DNA from: Haemophilus paraphrohaemolyticus
GTDB lineage: Bacteria; Pseudomonadota; Gammaproteobacteria; Enterobacterales; Pasteurellaceae
Direction of reading: 5' to 3'
Length of the DNA stretch: 64,000 nt
NCBI RefSeq assembly: GCF_002015045.1
Contig: NZ_MUXX01000012.1
Coordinates: 1 to 64,000, forward strand
Below are positions 37,118 through 46,305 of this stretch, in pieces; within the stretch, counting starts at the first letter, position 1, and every line of letters starts with the position of its first letter. The notes under the pieces are model-generated. The model was not told the DNA's origin, ran no database searches, and saw nothing but the letters and a program-made list of their open reading frames with translations. The position numbers were made by a program, and so were the translations under genes.

Positions 37118-38137
37118 ATGATTAAAAATATTAGAAATTTTGCAGTTTATAATGAGTTACGTATAGAATTAGGCGACAAAGATGTTAAAGTAATATATCG
37201 TGATACGGTTAAAATATTACGCGAAATTCTTGATAGATTGGGTATTGTCTATGGGAAAATGGAAAGTCCTCAATGTTTGAGTTACCGACTTATTTCCCAT
37301 ATAAATGGAAACTCTAATTTTTCAAAGGGCGCTGATGGCTATGCTGAGTATGATGAGTTTTTAATTGAAAAAGTCAGTGGACATGTAACGGTGATGCATC
37401 GTAATCTCAAGTCTATATTAGACGAAATAGCAAAATCAGTTGGTTTTGAATTCGAAAATGAGAAAAACAGCAATGATTTTAACGAAGCTCTAATAAACTT
37501 TATTAATGCTCAAAAAATTGGAAAGATAAGCCAAATGTCAGAAGATGAGATTGCTGACAATGAGTTTATTTCTGATGCAGATTGGGATTGGTGGTGCCAT
37601 TTATCTGATACAATGAAGTATATATTAATACATGATCTTCCTAATCAAGAAGAGGAGATTGGCATCATAGAGTTTTACGATGAAAATGATTTTGATACAG
37701 AAGCAGATATATATGATCGAGATACTTTTGGAATCTTATTAGGAGAATATGTAACAGGATTATATTTGTTAGATGATACTTTTATAGAGCCAGTGCTTGA
37801 TAATATAAATATCCCTAACAATGTTTATGAGATTGATGATTTGGAGCCTTTAGTCTATTTAAATAATTATATTTTATCTATCTCATTTAGAGATTGGAAC
37901 GGCATGATTAACCAGGTTATGTTTAATTCAATTGTTAAATTTAATAAGTTAGAAAGTTTAGATCTTTCCTATAATCGAATAAATATTGATGAGTTGTATA
38001 AACTAACTAAATTAAACCATTTGAAACAGCTTTATCTAAGACGAGTGATGGAGTTTACTGATGAACTTATTAATTTTAATGAGAGTGAGCTTTCTAACTT
38101 AAAGGAAAAGTTACCTCATTGCGAAATTCTGATGTAA
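37118..38137 (+). CDS. Leucine-rich-repeat protein, 339 aa (paralogue 2, duplicated N-module)
   Basis: It carries two copies of the N-terminal module seen once in its neighbour: residues about 8-64 (AVYNELRIE ... KILREILDRLGI ... RLISHING) and about 75-134 (AEYDEFLIE ... KSILDEIAKSVGFEFE ... LINFINA). Then come the Trp-rich DADWDWWCHLSDTMKYILIH and C-terminal leucine-rich repeats (FNKLESLDLSYNRINIDEL, LNHLKQLYLRRVMEF). The ending LKEKLPHCEILM mirrors VKELLPNCEIIA of paralogue 1. GGAG precedes the ATG. It is cytoplasmic, AT-rich, and of unknown function. Confidence 0.72.
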   Translation: MIKNIRNFAVYNELRIELGDKDVKVIYRDTVKILREILDRLGIVYGKMESPQCLSYRLISHINGNSNFSKGADGYAEYDEFLIEKVSGHVTVMHRNLKSILDEIAKSVGFEFENEKNSNDFNEALINFINAQKIGKISQMSEDEIADNEFISDADWDWWCHLSDTMKYILIHDLPNQEEEIGIIEFYDENDFDTEADIYDRDTFGILLGEYVTGLYLLDDTFIEPVLDNINIPNNVYEIDDLEPLVYLNNYILSISFRDWNGMINQVMFNSIVKFNKLESLDLSYNRINIDELYKLTKLNHLKQLYLRRVMEFTDELINFNESELSNLKEKLPHCEILM

Positions 38138-38197
38138 AAATTTTAAGTGTCACTAATTAGATAGTGTTTGATATTTATTTTATAAATTGGAGAAAAT

Positions 38198-38764
38198 GTG
38201 GAAAAGTCTTTACCTCCTAAACCAAGTATTTCAGAAGTTAATAAATATCTAAATGAATGGAAAAATCTTGAAGGTTATACTTCACAAGAAGAGGCATTAA
38301 ATAAACTTTTTCTAGAATTATTACCTGGAAATTCTGAAATAGCTGATATTTTATTAAAGGCATCATGTTTAAATGATTTTTATAGCACAAGAATATTTGA
38401 TATTTATCCTGTGGCAAAACATATTTTAAGTGTTAAAGAGCTAGATAAACGTTTAAAGGCTGGTGATATCAAATTAGTTTGTGAATTAGGAAACGTAAAG
38501 ATTGGTGATAACAAGAGGTATTTTTATTCTTTTGCGACTAAATATTGTAGTCATCATAATCCAATTTATTTTCCAATTTATGATAGCTATGTGGAGAAAG
38601 TTCTCGTTTATTTTAATAAAGTAGATAAATTTTCATCTTTTAGAACAAAAGATTTAAAAGATTACAGAAAATTTAAAGGGATTTTATTAGATTTTCAAAG
38701 ATATTATAAATTAGAGAGATTCTATTTAAAAGAGATTGACCAGATATCTCTGGTTATTAGGTAA
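38198..38764 (+). CDS. Uncharacterised 188-aa protein with SFATKYC...YPIYD-type motif
   Basis: GTG start at 38198 with GGAG five bases upstream; the ATG two bases earlier is in another frame. The protein is nearly all helical and basic, with the block YFYSFATKYCSHHNPIYFPI followed by YDSYVEKVL. This His/Asp-containing pattern resembles uncharacterised bacterial proteins of helix-hairpin-helix, DNA-glycosylase-like shape (S-x-A-S/T-K ... F/Y-P-I-Y-D-S). I cannot confirm that. It is last in the AT-rich island and ends at a strong terminator. Function unknown. Confidence 0.6.
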   Translation: MEKSLPPKPSISEVNKYLNEWKNLEGYTSQEEALNKLFLELLPGNSEIADILLKASCLNDFYSTRIFDIYPVAKHILSVKELDKRLKAGDIKLVCELGNVKIGDNKRYFYSFATKYCSHHNPIYFPIYDSYVEKVLVYFNKVDKFSSFRTKDLKDYRKFKGILLDFQRYYKLERFYLKEIDQISLVIR

Positions 38765-38807
38765 GGAGTTTTTTCTAAAAAATAATAACCTATTCTTAAT
38801 ATAAAAT

Positions 38808-38841
38808 AAAAGGCTAGATTCTTTATAGTATCTAGCCTTTT
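38808..38841. terminator. Bidirectional terminator at the right end of the island
   Basis: AAAAGGCTAGAT and ATCTAGCCTTTT give twelve perfect base pairs with a ten-base loop. A and T runs on both sides let it serve the island gene (plus) and the truncated acyltransferase (minus). Confidence 0.88.
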
Positions 38842-38867
38842 CAGATTTTTTTAGTAGACCATCTTTT

Positions 38868-39533
38868 TTACAAATATAAACTCGGCTCATATTCAGTTGG
38901 ACGGGTTTTAAATCGGCGGTGTAACCACATGTATTGTTCCACACCTTTTAAGATTTCTTTTTCCACGACTTTATTCATTCGTGCAGCAATCGCGGTTTCA
39001 TCTGAAAGATCAGAAAAATCCACTGGTGGAGAAATACTGACCGTATAGCCTAAGCCGTCTTTATTACGCAATGGGGCAAAAGGCACAACTTTGCAATTTG
39101 GTGCGGATTTAAGCAGATAATAACTCCCTGTCGTGGTTGCCACTTCTTGTACAGCAAAGAAAGGCACGAATACGACATTTTTTCTGTCGTAGTCATGATC
39201 AGGGGCATACCAAATGGTTTCACCTTTGCGTAAAGCTTTGAACATTCCACGTAGATCTTTTCGGTTCAGCATATATTTATTTGAACGTAAGCGATCTTTA
39301 ATTTGTAACCAATCGAGTACTGGATTGTCATTTGGACGATAAACACCTATTCCAGGATGATGTAAGCCCACAATAGGCGCGCCTAACTCAAGAGTGAGGA
39401 AATGAACACCCACAAAGATAATGCCGTCTTGAGCATTTTCTTTTAAATAATTTAAGCCTTCAACTTTTGACCATTTTTTAATACAACCAAAAAACGAATT
39501 AAACTTGCTTTCAAAGGATTGAGCCCAGTGCAA
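38868..39533 (-). pseudogene. Truncated HtrB/LpxL-type lipid A acyltransferase
   Basis: The readable frame has the acyltransferase catalytic His/Glu pair in VGVHFLTLELGAP, then GVYRPNDNPVLDWLQ, ALRKGETIWYAPDHDYDRKN and the end YMWLHRRFKTRPTEYEPSLY, as in HtrB-type lipid A acyltransferases of about 305 residues. The first 80-90 residues, including the membrane anchor, are absent. The frame stops at a TAA near 39549 and has only a TTG (39533) as possible start, without a ribosome binding site. It is probably a dead 5'-truncated copy; the functional gene would be elsewhere. A C-rich hairpin (CCCCCC/GGGGGG) lies just beyond the break. Confidence 0.72.
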
Positions 39534-39625
39534 TACCGAGCTTAATATTTAAGTTAACTAACCTGTCCCCCCTTTTGGGGGGCAGAACATCCTCCTCTCC
39601 TGCTAGGGATAAGGGTAAATTAACA

Positions 39626-40117
39626 TTACAAACAATTATTCTCACCGCGAGAGAGGCTAATAATCCCTGAACGCACGATTTCAATAATAGTTGTTTCTGC
39701 TTTTACCGCTTCAATAAAGGCGTTAAGTTTTTCGCTCGTGCCTGTTAATTGGATGGTATAAAGTTTTGGAGCGATGTCCACGATTTGACCACGGAAAATA
39801 TCAGTCATTCGTTTTAATTCATCGCGAACAGAGCCTGTTGCACGCACTTTTAATAGCAACACTTCACGTTCTACGTGTTCGCACGCACTGAGGTTCATCA
39901 CTTTAAACACATCGATAAGTTTGTGCAGTTGTTTTTCGATCTGCTCTAAAATTTTCTCGTCACCGTTTGCTACAATAGTCATACGCGACAGACTTTCATC
40001 GTCAGTTGGTGCAACGGTTAAACTTTCGATATTAAAGCCACGTTGCGAGAAAAGGGCAACCACGCGAGATAAAGCACCTGATTCATTTTCAAGTAAGACT
40101 GATAATGTTCTACGCAT
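39626..40117 (-). CDS. ilvH: Acetolactate synthase small (regulatory) subunit IlvH, 163 aa
   Basis: Regulatory subunit giving valine feedback control to IlvI. The N-terminal ACT domain is clear: [40 protein letters not shown] and [20 protein letters not shown]. The C-terminal half has [20 protein letters not shown]. The length of 163 equals E. coli IlvH. It overlaps the end of ilvI by eight bases, so translation is coupled. Confidence 0.95.
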   Translation of the reverse strand: MRRTLSVLLENESGALSRVVALFSQRGFNIESLTVAPTDDESLSRMTIVANGDEKILEQIEKQLHKLIDVFKVMNLSACEHVEREVLLLKVRATGSVRDELKRMTDIFRGQIVDIAPKLYTIQLTGTSEKLNAFIEAVKAETTIIEIVRSGIISLSRGENNCL

Positions 40118-41831
40118 CTGTACGCTCCGTTTTGCTTAAAATCATTTCATTCATTGCGCCGCCACGAATTTGCATTGGGTAAACGTGTTCGGTTTCATCT
40201 ACACGCACATCAATAAAGACTAATTTATCTTTAATTGCAAAGGCTTGTGCGAGTTTTTCTTCTAATTCACTTGGGTGATCGATGGTAATGCCCACGTGTC
40301 CGTAAGCTTCCGCCAATTTAGCGAAATCTGGCAATGAGTTCATATACACTTGTGAGTGACGACCTTGATAAATAATATCTTGCCACTGCTTTACCATCCC
40401 CAAGAAGCGATTGTTGAGGCTTACGATAACTACTGGCGTATCATACTGTTTTGCCGTGGAGAGCTCTTGAATGTTCATTTGGATTGAGCCATCGCCCGTA
40501 ACACAAACTACTGTTGCTTCAGGGTGTGCAAATTTCACGCCAATAGCAGCAGGCAAACCAAAACCCATTGTGCCCGCACCACCTGAGTTGATCCAACGGC
40601 GTGGCTTATCAAAGCCGTAATGGAGAGCTGCAAACATTTGGTGCTGACCTACATCGGATGCCACATAAGCATCACCATTGGTTAGTTTATGGATTAAGCG
40701 GATCACTTGTTGCGGTTTAATCACCTCTGAACTCTCTTCAAATTTCAAGCAATCTTTTGCTTTCCATTCGTCGATTTGTTTCCACCAAGCGGTCAAATCT
40801 GCCTGATTTTTTGCCAAATTCTCATCTTCAAGCAAGCTTAAAAATTCATCTAACACATTCTTCGCTGAGCCTACGATTGGAATGTAAGCCTGAACGGTTT
40901 TTGAAATGGAAGCTGGGTCAATATCTACGTGAATCACTTTCGCATTCGGGCAATATTTCGCCAAGTTTGCGGTGGTACGGTCATCAAAACGTACGCCGAG
41001 ACCCAAAATCAAATCGCTTTCGTGCATCGCATTGTTTGCTTCATAAGTACCGTGCATTCCAAGCATACCAAGAAATTGGCGGTCTGAACTTGGATAAGCG
41101 CCTAAGCCCATCAATGAACTGGCTACAGGCAAGTTGAGTTTCTTCGCAAAATCAACAAGCTCGTTGCTACATTCTGCTGAAATCACGCCACCGCCCACGT
41201 AAAGTACAGGTTTTTTTGCCACCATCAAGGCTTTTAATGCACGTTTGATTTGCCCTTTGTGTCCTTGCACCGTCGGGTTGTAAGAACGCAATGCCATTTC
41301 TTTCGGGTATTCATAAGCAAATTTATTGGCTGGGTTTACCATATCTTTAGGAATATCGATCACCACAGGACCAGGGCGACCCGTTGAAGCAATATAGAAT
41401 GCTTTTTTGATCGTTTCAGGAATTTCTTGAGGATCTTTAATCATAAAGCTATGTTTAACCACAGGGCGAGAAATGCCTATCATATCGCACTCTTGGAACG
41501 CATCTGAACCGATTAACGAAGAAGGCACTTGACCTGTGATAATCACAAGCGGCACAGAATCCGTATAAGCAGTCAAAATCCCTGTAATCGCATTGGTTGC
41601 ACCAGGGCCTGAAGTCACCAACACACAACCCACTTTACCCGTTGAGCGAGCATAACCATCTGCCATATGCACCGCACCTTGTTCGTGACGCACTAACACG
41701 TGGTTAAGGCTGGATTGATGAATTGCATCATAAATATCTAACACGGATCCTCCTGGATAGCCGAAAACGTATTCCACGCCTTCATCTAACAAGGATTGCA
41801 CCACCATTTCTGCACCAGAAAGTTTTTTCAT
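40110..41831 (-). CDS. ilvI: Acetolactate synthase large subunit IlvI, 573 aa
   Basis: ThDP-dependent first step of valine/leucine/isoleucine synthesis. I start at 41831 ([20 protein letters not shown]), with GGAGG upstream, instead of the extended 41843. Motifs: the catalytic Glu in [51 protein letters not shown] and the ThDP motif [15 protein letters not shown] ... [12 protein letters not shown]. The sequence is IlvI-type rather than IlvB or IlvG. The divergent fet locus shares its 5' region. Confidence 0.96.
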   Translation of the reverse strand: MKKLSGAEMVVQSLLDEGVEYVFGYPGGSVLDIYDAIHQSSLNHVLVRHEQGAVHMADGYARSTGKVGCVLVTSGPGATNAITGILTAYTDSVPLVIITGQVPSSLIGSDAFQECDMIGISRPVVKHSFMIKDPQEIPETIKKAFYIASTGRPGPVVIDIPKDMVNPANKFAYEYPKEMALRSYNPTVQGHKGQIKRALKALMVAKKPVLYVGGGVISAECSNELVDFAKKLNLPVASSLMGLGAYPSSDRQFLGMLGMHGTYEANNAMHESDLILGLGVRFDDRTTANLAKYCPNAKVIHVDIDPASISKTVQAYIPIVGSAKNVLDEFLSLLEDENLAKNQADLTAWWKQIDEWKAKDCLKFEESSEVIKPQQVIRLIHKLTNGDAYVASDVGQHQMFAALHYGFDKPRRWINSGGAGTMGFGLPAAIGVKFAHPEATVVCVTGDGSIQMNIQELSTAKQYDTPVVIVSLNNRFLGMVKQWQDIIYQGRHSQVYMNSLPDFAKLAEAYGHVGITIDHPSELEEKLAQAFAIKDKLVFIDVRVDETEHVYPMQIRGGAMNEMILSKTERTDA

Positions 41832-42224
41832 TAAATCCTCCAACTTCTTATAGTATTGTGAACGTTATTCACAACTCAAATATACGATGAAATTGGCAAC
41901 ATTGTGCAAGAGTTTCTCGCGTTTGTCTAGCAGTCAAGTTTTACTAAAAACAGCATAAAATTTTTAAAATTGGCTAAGTTTGGATTTTTATAAGAATAAT
42001 TTTGAAATTAATCGCTTGCTTAGCATATCCATCCAGATTTTATAAAATATAAAGCGTTAAATTTTTTTATGATGAATGAAAGGGAAAATAAAGAATTGTG
42101 AAAGGGGAGTATGTTTTGATGAGATAGAGTAAATTTTCATAAAATACCTTTAATCTCCCCTTGCTCTTTCCTAAGAGAAGAGGATAATAGCCAACTAAGA
42201 ATTAGTTTTATTTGGAAGTGATCT
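41832..42224. other. Divergent intergenic region between ilvI and the iron locus
   Basis: 393 AT-rich bases containing both promoters. I see no leader peptide rich in branched-chain codons for ilvI and no convincing Fur box upstream of the permease. An AGGA-rich stretch AGAAGAGGATAATAG (42172) lies too far from the permease start to be its ribosome binding site. No gene is called here. Confidence 0.6.
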
Positions 42225-44129
42225 ATGCATCATTTTATTCGCTACATTATTTTTTCTCTCATTTTGGGATTATCTCAACCTCTTTTCGCCCAAGACAACT
42301 ACCAACAATGGGTATCCGACATCACTAATCGTCTCAACAATACCGAGCAACTGCTCAAAGAGAACAAAATTGAAGATGCCAAAACCGAAGTGCAAATGGC
42401 GTATTTTGAGGTATTTGAAAATTTAGAAGGTCCGATTCGCATTAACTTTTCGGCTCAAAAAAGTTACCAAATGGAAGCCACTTTTGGTGAAATTCGCAAA
42501 ATGATTGGCGAAGGCAAACCGATGAGCGAAATTCAAGCAAAGCTCGAAGGGCTAAAAAAGGAATTGCAGGAAGTGTTGCCTTCTTTGATTGAAGGACACC
42601 AACTCAACGCCGATGGGCAGCACGGGGTTTACGATAACGCAGAAATCAAACCTTACTGGCAACAAAGCTTCAAAACTATTGATAATTTAGTTGCTCAAGC
42701 TATCACTTACTACGAAAACGGTGATTTTGCCAACGCGAAAAAATCCTTCCAACAAGCGCAATACGACGGCTACAAAAATTCTGAAATGGAAATGTCGGTG
42801 CGAACCAACCGTTCATCTGAAATTTCATCTGCCATCAATCAACAGTTCTACAATTTGATCCGTCTAAGCGAACAGTCTGGTCAAATGACGGAAATCGCCT
42901 ACCAAAGCACGCAACTGTTGCAAGACATTGAAGAACAGTTGCCAAATTTACCCACCACACGTGAAGAGCAAAACGTGCAAGCGGTGCAATCTGGTACGCA
43001 GACTGTAAATGACGCAGCCGATCAAGACTGGGCGAAAGTCAGCGCAGAAATTAATCAACGCATTCAACAAGCTATTGATTTATACAATCAAGGCGATGCG
43101 AAAAAAGCGATGCTTTTCGTTCAAGATACCTATTTTGACGTGTTCGAAAATTCGGGAATGGAAAACAAAGTTGGCTCGCGTGATAGCAATTTCAAAGCCG
43201 AACTCGAAAGCTATTTTACCCGCTTAGTCAGCCTAATGAAAGCAGGGCAAGGCGATAAATTGCAAGATCAAGCGGTCGGTTTAAGCCAAAATCTTGCAAA
43301 AGCCGTTGATATGCTGCAAGGTGGCGAACAAAGCGACTGGTCAATGTTCCTTTATAGCCTACTCATTATTTTACGTGAAGGCTTGGAAGCCTTGCTTATC
43401 GTGGCAGCAATCGTGGCTTATATGGTGAAAAACAATCATCACGACAAATTGCCTGTCATTCGCCAATCGGTTTACGTGGCGTTGTCTGCCAGCGTGGTGA
43501 CTGCGTTTATCTTCCAACTGATTTTTGAAAATTCAGGGCAAAACCGCGAGTTGCTTGAAGGTTTCACGATGATCATCGCCGTGTTTATGCTGTTTAGTAT
43601 GAGCTACTGGCTACTCTCCAAAGTGGAAGCTCAAAACTGGAAACGCTACCTTGAAGGGAAACTTTCTACAGCACTCACCGCAGGTTCGCTATTTGGCTTA
43701 TGGCTTACCAGCTTCCTTGCCGTCTATCGCGAAGGGGCGGAAACCGTATTGTTCTACTATGCCTTAGTGGGTGATGCGAAAAGCTCGGCCAGTTTATTTT
43801 ATCTTTTCGCAGGCTTCATCACAGGGGCGGTTCTACTCGCGATTTGCTACTTCATTATGCGTTATGGCGTGGTAAAATTGCCGCTCAAACCGTTCTTTAT
43901 GTTCACAGGTTCGTTTATGTATTTAATGGCGTTTGTATTTGCAGGTAAATCCGTGCTTGAGCTTATTGAAGGAAAATTATTTGAACCAACATTAGTCAAC
44001 GGCGTGCCAGAAATTTCGTGGCTTGGTATTTACCCTTACGTCGAAACCCTTGTACCACAAGTGATTTTAATCATCGCCGCAATTTTTGCGTTGTTTGTGA
44101 TGAAATATCAAAGCAAAAAAGCTGCATAA
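42225..44129 (+). CDS. fetM: FTR1-family iron permease with periplasmic sensor domains (FetM-type), 634 aa
   Basis: Signal peptide (FIRYIIFSLILGLSQPLFA-QD), then about 360 residues of periplasmic helices with two related copies (VQMAYFEVFENLEGPIRINFSA and VQDTYFDVFENSGMENKVGS). A C-terminal permease of about seven membrane segments follows. The two iron-binding REGxE motifs of FTR1 are in IILREGLEALLIV (near 383) and AVYREGAETVLFY (near 501). It should import ferrous/ferric iron across the inner membrane together with the P19 protein encoded next. It opens an eight-gene locus running to 50360. Confidence 0.9.
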   Translation: MHHFIRYIIFSLILGLSQPLFAQDNYQQWVSDITNRLNNTEQLLKENKIEDAKTEVQMAYFEVFENLEGPIRINFSAQKSYQMEATFGEIRKMIGEGKPMSEIQAKLEGLKKELQEVLPSLIEGHQLNADGQHGVYDNAEIKPYWQQSFKTIDNLVAQAITYYENGDFANAKKSFQQAQYDGYKNSEMEMSVRTNRSSEISSAINQQFYNLIRLSEQSGQMTEIAYQSTQLLQDIEEQLPNLPTTREEQNVQAVQSGTQTVNDAADQDWAKVSAEINQRIQQAIDLYNQGDAKKAMLFVQDTYFDVFENSGMENKVGSRDSNFKAELESYFTRLVSLMKAGQGDKLQDQAVGLSQNLAKAVDMLQGGEQSDWSMFLYSLLIILREGLEALLIVAAIVAYMVKNNHHDKLPVIRQSVYVALSASVVTAFIFQLIFENSGQNRELLEGFTMIIAVFMLFSMSYWLLSKVEAQNWKRYLEGKLSTALTAGSLFGLWLTSFLAVYREGAETVLFYYALVGDAKSSASLFYLFAGFITGAVLLAICYFIMRYGVVKLPLKPFFMFTGSFMYLMAFVFAGKSVLELIEGKLFEPTLVNGVPEISWLGIYPYVETLVPQVILIIAAIFALFVMKYQSKKAA

Positions 44130-44130
44130 C

Positions 44131-44202
44131 GTAGGGTGGGCATTTCTGCCCACCATTAACACCGTGTTGATTTTTATCGGTGGGCAAGAATGCTCACCCT
44201 AC
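44131..44202. repeat. Composite intergenic palindrome (GTAGGGTGGGC type)
   Basis: Left hairpin GGTGGGCATTTCTGCCCACC and right hairpin GGTGGGCAAGAATGCTCACC are inverted relative to each other. GTAGGGTG at the left end pairs with CACCCTAC at the right. The architecture is the same as the block at 16079. It lies between the permease and P19 genes and may set their expression ratio. Confidence 0.82.
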
Positions 44203-44230
44203 ATTTAAAACCACTCTCAGGAGAGAAACT

Positions 44231-44752
44231 ATGAAAAAAGTACTTTTTGCTACAACATTACTGGCTGGAATGTTTGCTGCTTCATCTGCGAACGCTTTCC
44301 AAGAATATCCAATAGGTGAAGCTGTGACGATGAACGAACTCGAAATCGCTGCAGTTTACTTAAAACCAATCGATATGGAACCACGTGGAATGGGTTTACC
44401 AGCAGCGAAATCTGACATTCACTTAGAAGCCGACATCCACGCTGTAAAAGGTAATAAAAACGGTTTCGGCGAAGGCGAATGGATGCCATACTTAACTATC
44501 AACTATACTTTAGTGAACGCTGACACAGGTGCGAAACAAGAGGGTACCTTTATGCCGATGGTAGCAGGCGATGGCCCACACTATGGCGCGAACGTGAAAA
44601 TGATGGGCGTGGGTAACTACAAATTAACTTACCACATCGACCCACCATCAAAAGCAGGTATGCACCGCCACACCGATGAAGAAACTGGCGTAGGTCGCTG
44701 GTGGAAACCGTTTGATGTGAGTTATGAGTTTAAATTTACAGGTTTGAAATAA
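44231..44752 (+). CDS. fetP: Periplasmic P19/Tp34-family iron-copper protein (FetP), 173 aa
   Basis: I start at 44231 (MKKVLFATTLLAGMFAASSA) with AGGAG upstream. The signal peptide ends at ANA-FQEYP. Features of the P19 dimer are visible: the metal ligands in YLKPIDMEPRGMGLPA (Glu, Met), HLEADIHA (His, Glu) and MHRHTDEETGVGRWW (His), with DGPHYGANVKMMG between. It binds Cu and Fe in the periplasm and works with the FTR1 permease. It is the second gene of the locus. Confidence 0.92.
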   Translation: MKKVLFATTLLAGMFAASSANAFQEYPIGEAVTMNELEIAAVYLKPIDMEPRGMGLPAAKSDIHLEADIHAVKGNKNGFGEGEWMPYLTINYTLVNADTGAKQEGTFMPMVAGDGPHYGANVKMMGVGNYKLTYHIDPPSKAGMHRHTDEETGVGRWWKPFDVSYEFKFTGLK

Positions 44753-44760
44753 CCTTTAGA

Positions 44761-44873
44761 CCGTGGGTAAGTATACCCACGGTTAAGCATAGTTATTCCC
44801 CTTTGGGAAACCAGCAATATCTACCCCAAAGGGGTAGAATTATGCTTAACCTAGGGTAACTTGTTACCCTAGG
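44761..44873. repeat. Nested multi-hairpin element between fetP and the DUF2318 gene
   Basis: Five stems in 113 bases: CCGTGGGTA/TACCCACGG (44761), an outer GGTTAAGCATA/TATGCTTAACC (44781 with 44841) enclosing TTCCC/GGGAA (44796) and CTACCCC/GGGGTAG (44821), and CCTAGGGTAAC/GTTACCCTAGG (44850 with 44863). It has no long T run, so as RNA it would be a compact cloverleaf-like structure rather than a plain terminator. Confidence 0.8.
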
Positions 44874-44892
44874 CGTTTACAAACAGTATTCT

Positions 44893-46305
44893 ATGACCTA
44901 CTTCTTCATCTTCCTACTCCAATCCTTATTGCCAATTTCGCTTTTACTCGGGGCTTCGTGGGCAATCAAAAAAGGCACGATGTTCCCTAAAACACTGATC
45001 TGGCTCAGTCTATTCGGCTTGGCTTGTGGCGTTATCTTGCGGTTAAATCTGCCGAACGGACAAGTGCAGAACCTGATTCTTACCCTTGGTTTTTTAATCG
45101 CATTTTTTCTTTTTGCGATCTGCCAATGGCTTCTATCTGCAAAACTTGCGGGCTTTTGGCAATTTGCGTTAATGCTCATCGCAGGCGCAACGTGGGCGAA
45201 AGATCCAAATATCACCGCACTTAGTAACACCGATGTCATTAACACCGATTTTATTTTGAACCTAAGTGCGGTCATTTCTGGGATGATTTTCTGCTTTGCA
45301 GCTTCGGCTTGGCTTTATTTTTTACTTAAACAGCAACAAAAAACACAAGGCAAATCCACCGTACTTTTAGCCTTGATCTTTTTGCTTTTTATCGCCTTAA
45401 TTCTACCGCTTGTGGCTGAATTATTACTCACGCTGATGAAACTACAGCTTATCGAACTCACCAAACTACGACTCAGTTTTGTCGCAAAATCGGGCGAAAT
45501 CACCGTATGGCTGAATACGATTTGTGTGGTTTTAATGGCGATAATTTTGGCTATCTTTACTATTCAAACCCATGTTAAACGCCTAAAACACACCAATACA
45601 GAAATCGATCCAATTGAAAAACGAAAAAAACTCGCCTTGGTGCAGATTTCCAAACGCTTAATCGGCTGGGGCGTTTTCGGGCTTTTATTGGTAGGCGTAA
45701 GTCAGCTCTATTGGGAAAAAGTAGCATCACAACCACCGCAGCTTTCCGAAGCTATGCCTGTGCAGCTTAACGAAAAAGATGAAGTGCATTTAGCCCTTGA
45801 ACCGCTCAAAGATGGTAAGTTGCACCGTTTCGTATGGATTGCAGATGACGGCAAAGCGGTGCGATTTTTCATCATCAACCGTCAACCCAATAAAGTGAGT
45901 ATGGCGGCGGTGTTTGATGCCTGCCTACTCTGTGGCGACCAAGGTTACGTGATGCAAGGCAACCAAGTGGTGTGCGTGGGCTGTGGCGTGCATATGTTTA
46001 TTCCGTCCATCGGCAAACCGGGTGGCTGCAACCCTGTGCCGATTGAAGATTGGCAGCAAACCGACAGCGAAATCATTATTTCTCGCAAAAGTTTGGAAGA
46101 TGGCTTGAATTTGTTCAGCACCATCGTGGAAATTGATGTGCAAGATCCGATTAGTGGCACGAAACTCAAAAATACTAAAACGGAGTTCAAATATAGCCAC
46201 GAAGGGCACACTTATTTCTTCGAGAACGAAAAAAATCTCGATCAATTCCGTGACGACCCTGAAAAATATCTTGGCGGCAAAGAGAACGAGAATAAGGGGG
46301 AATAA
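44893..46305 (+). CDS. DUF2318 Fe-S-type membrane protein of the iron locus, 470 aa
   Basis: About eight hydrophobic segments in the first 270 residues (LLPISLLLGASWAIKKG, LILTLGFLIAFFLFAICQWL, VLLALIFLLFIALILPLVAE) are followed by an extracytoplasmic DUF2318 domain. That domain has a Cys cluster: FDACLLCGDQGYVMQGNQVVCVGCG. The four Cys suggest a metal centre. It is the third gene in Ftr1-P19 loci of Campylobacter, Yersinia and uropathogenic E. coli (fetA position). Its stop overlaps the next start (TAATG). Exact biochemistry is not established; electron transfer for iron reduction is likely (inference). Confidence 0.85.
   Translation: MTYFFIFLLQSLLPISLLLGASWAIKKGTMFPKTLIWLSLFGLACGVILRLNLPNGQVQNLILTLGFLIAFFLFAICQWLLSAKLAGFWQFALMLIAGATWAKDPNITALSNTDVINTDFILNLSAVISGMIFCFAASAWLYFLLKQQQKTQGKSTVLLALIFLLFIALILPLVAELLLTLMKLQLIELTKLRLSFVAKSGEITVWLNTICVVLMAIILAIFTIQTHVKRLKHTNTEIDPIEKRKKLALVQISKRLIGWGVFGLLLVGVSQLYWEKVASQPPQLSEAMPVQLNEKDEVHLALEPLKDGKLHRFVWIADDGKAVRFFIINRQPNKVSMAAVFDACLLCGDQGYVMQGNQVVCVGCGVHMFIPSIGKPGGCNPVPIEDWQQTDSEIIISRKSLEDGLNLFSTIVEIDVQDPISGTKLKNTKTEFKYSHEGHTYFFENEKNLDQFRDDPEKYLGGKENENKGE

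Noticed and set aside
41832..42224. Fur box in front of the iron locus
   Set aside because: I looked for the GATAATGATAATC-type palindrome and found only weak partial matches, so none is claimed.
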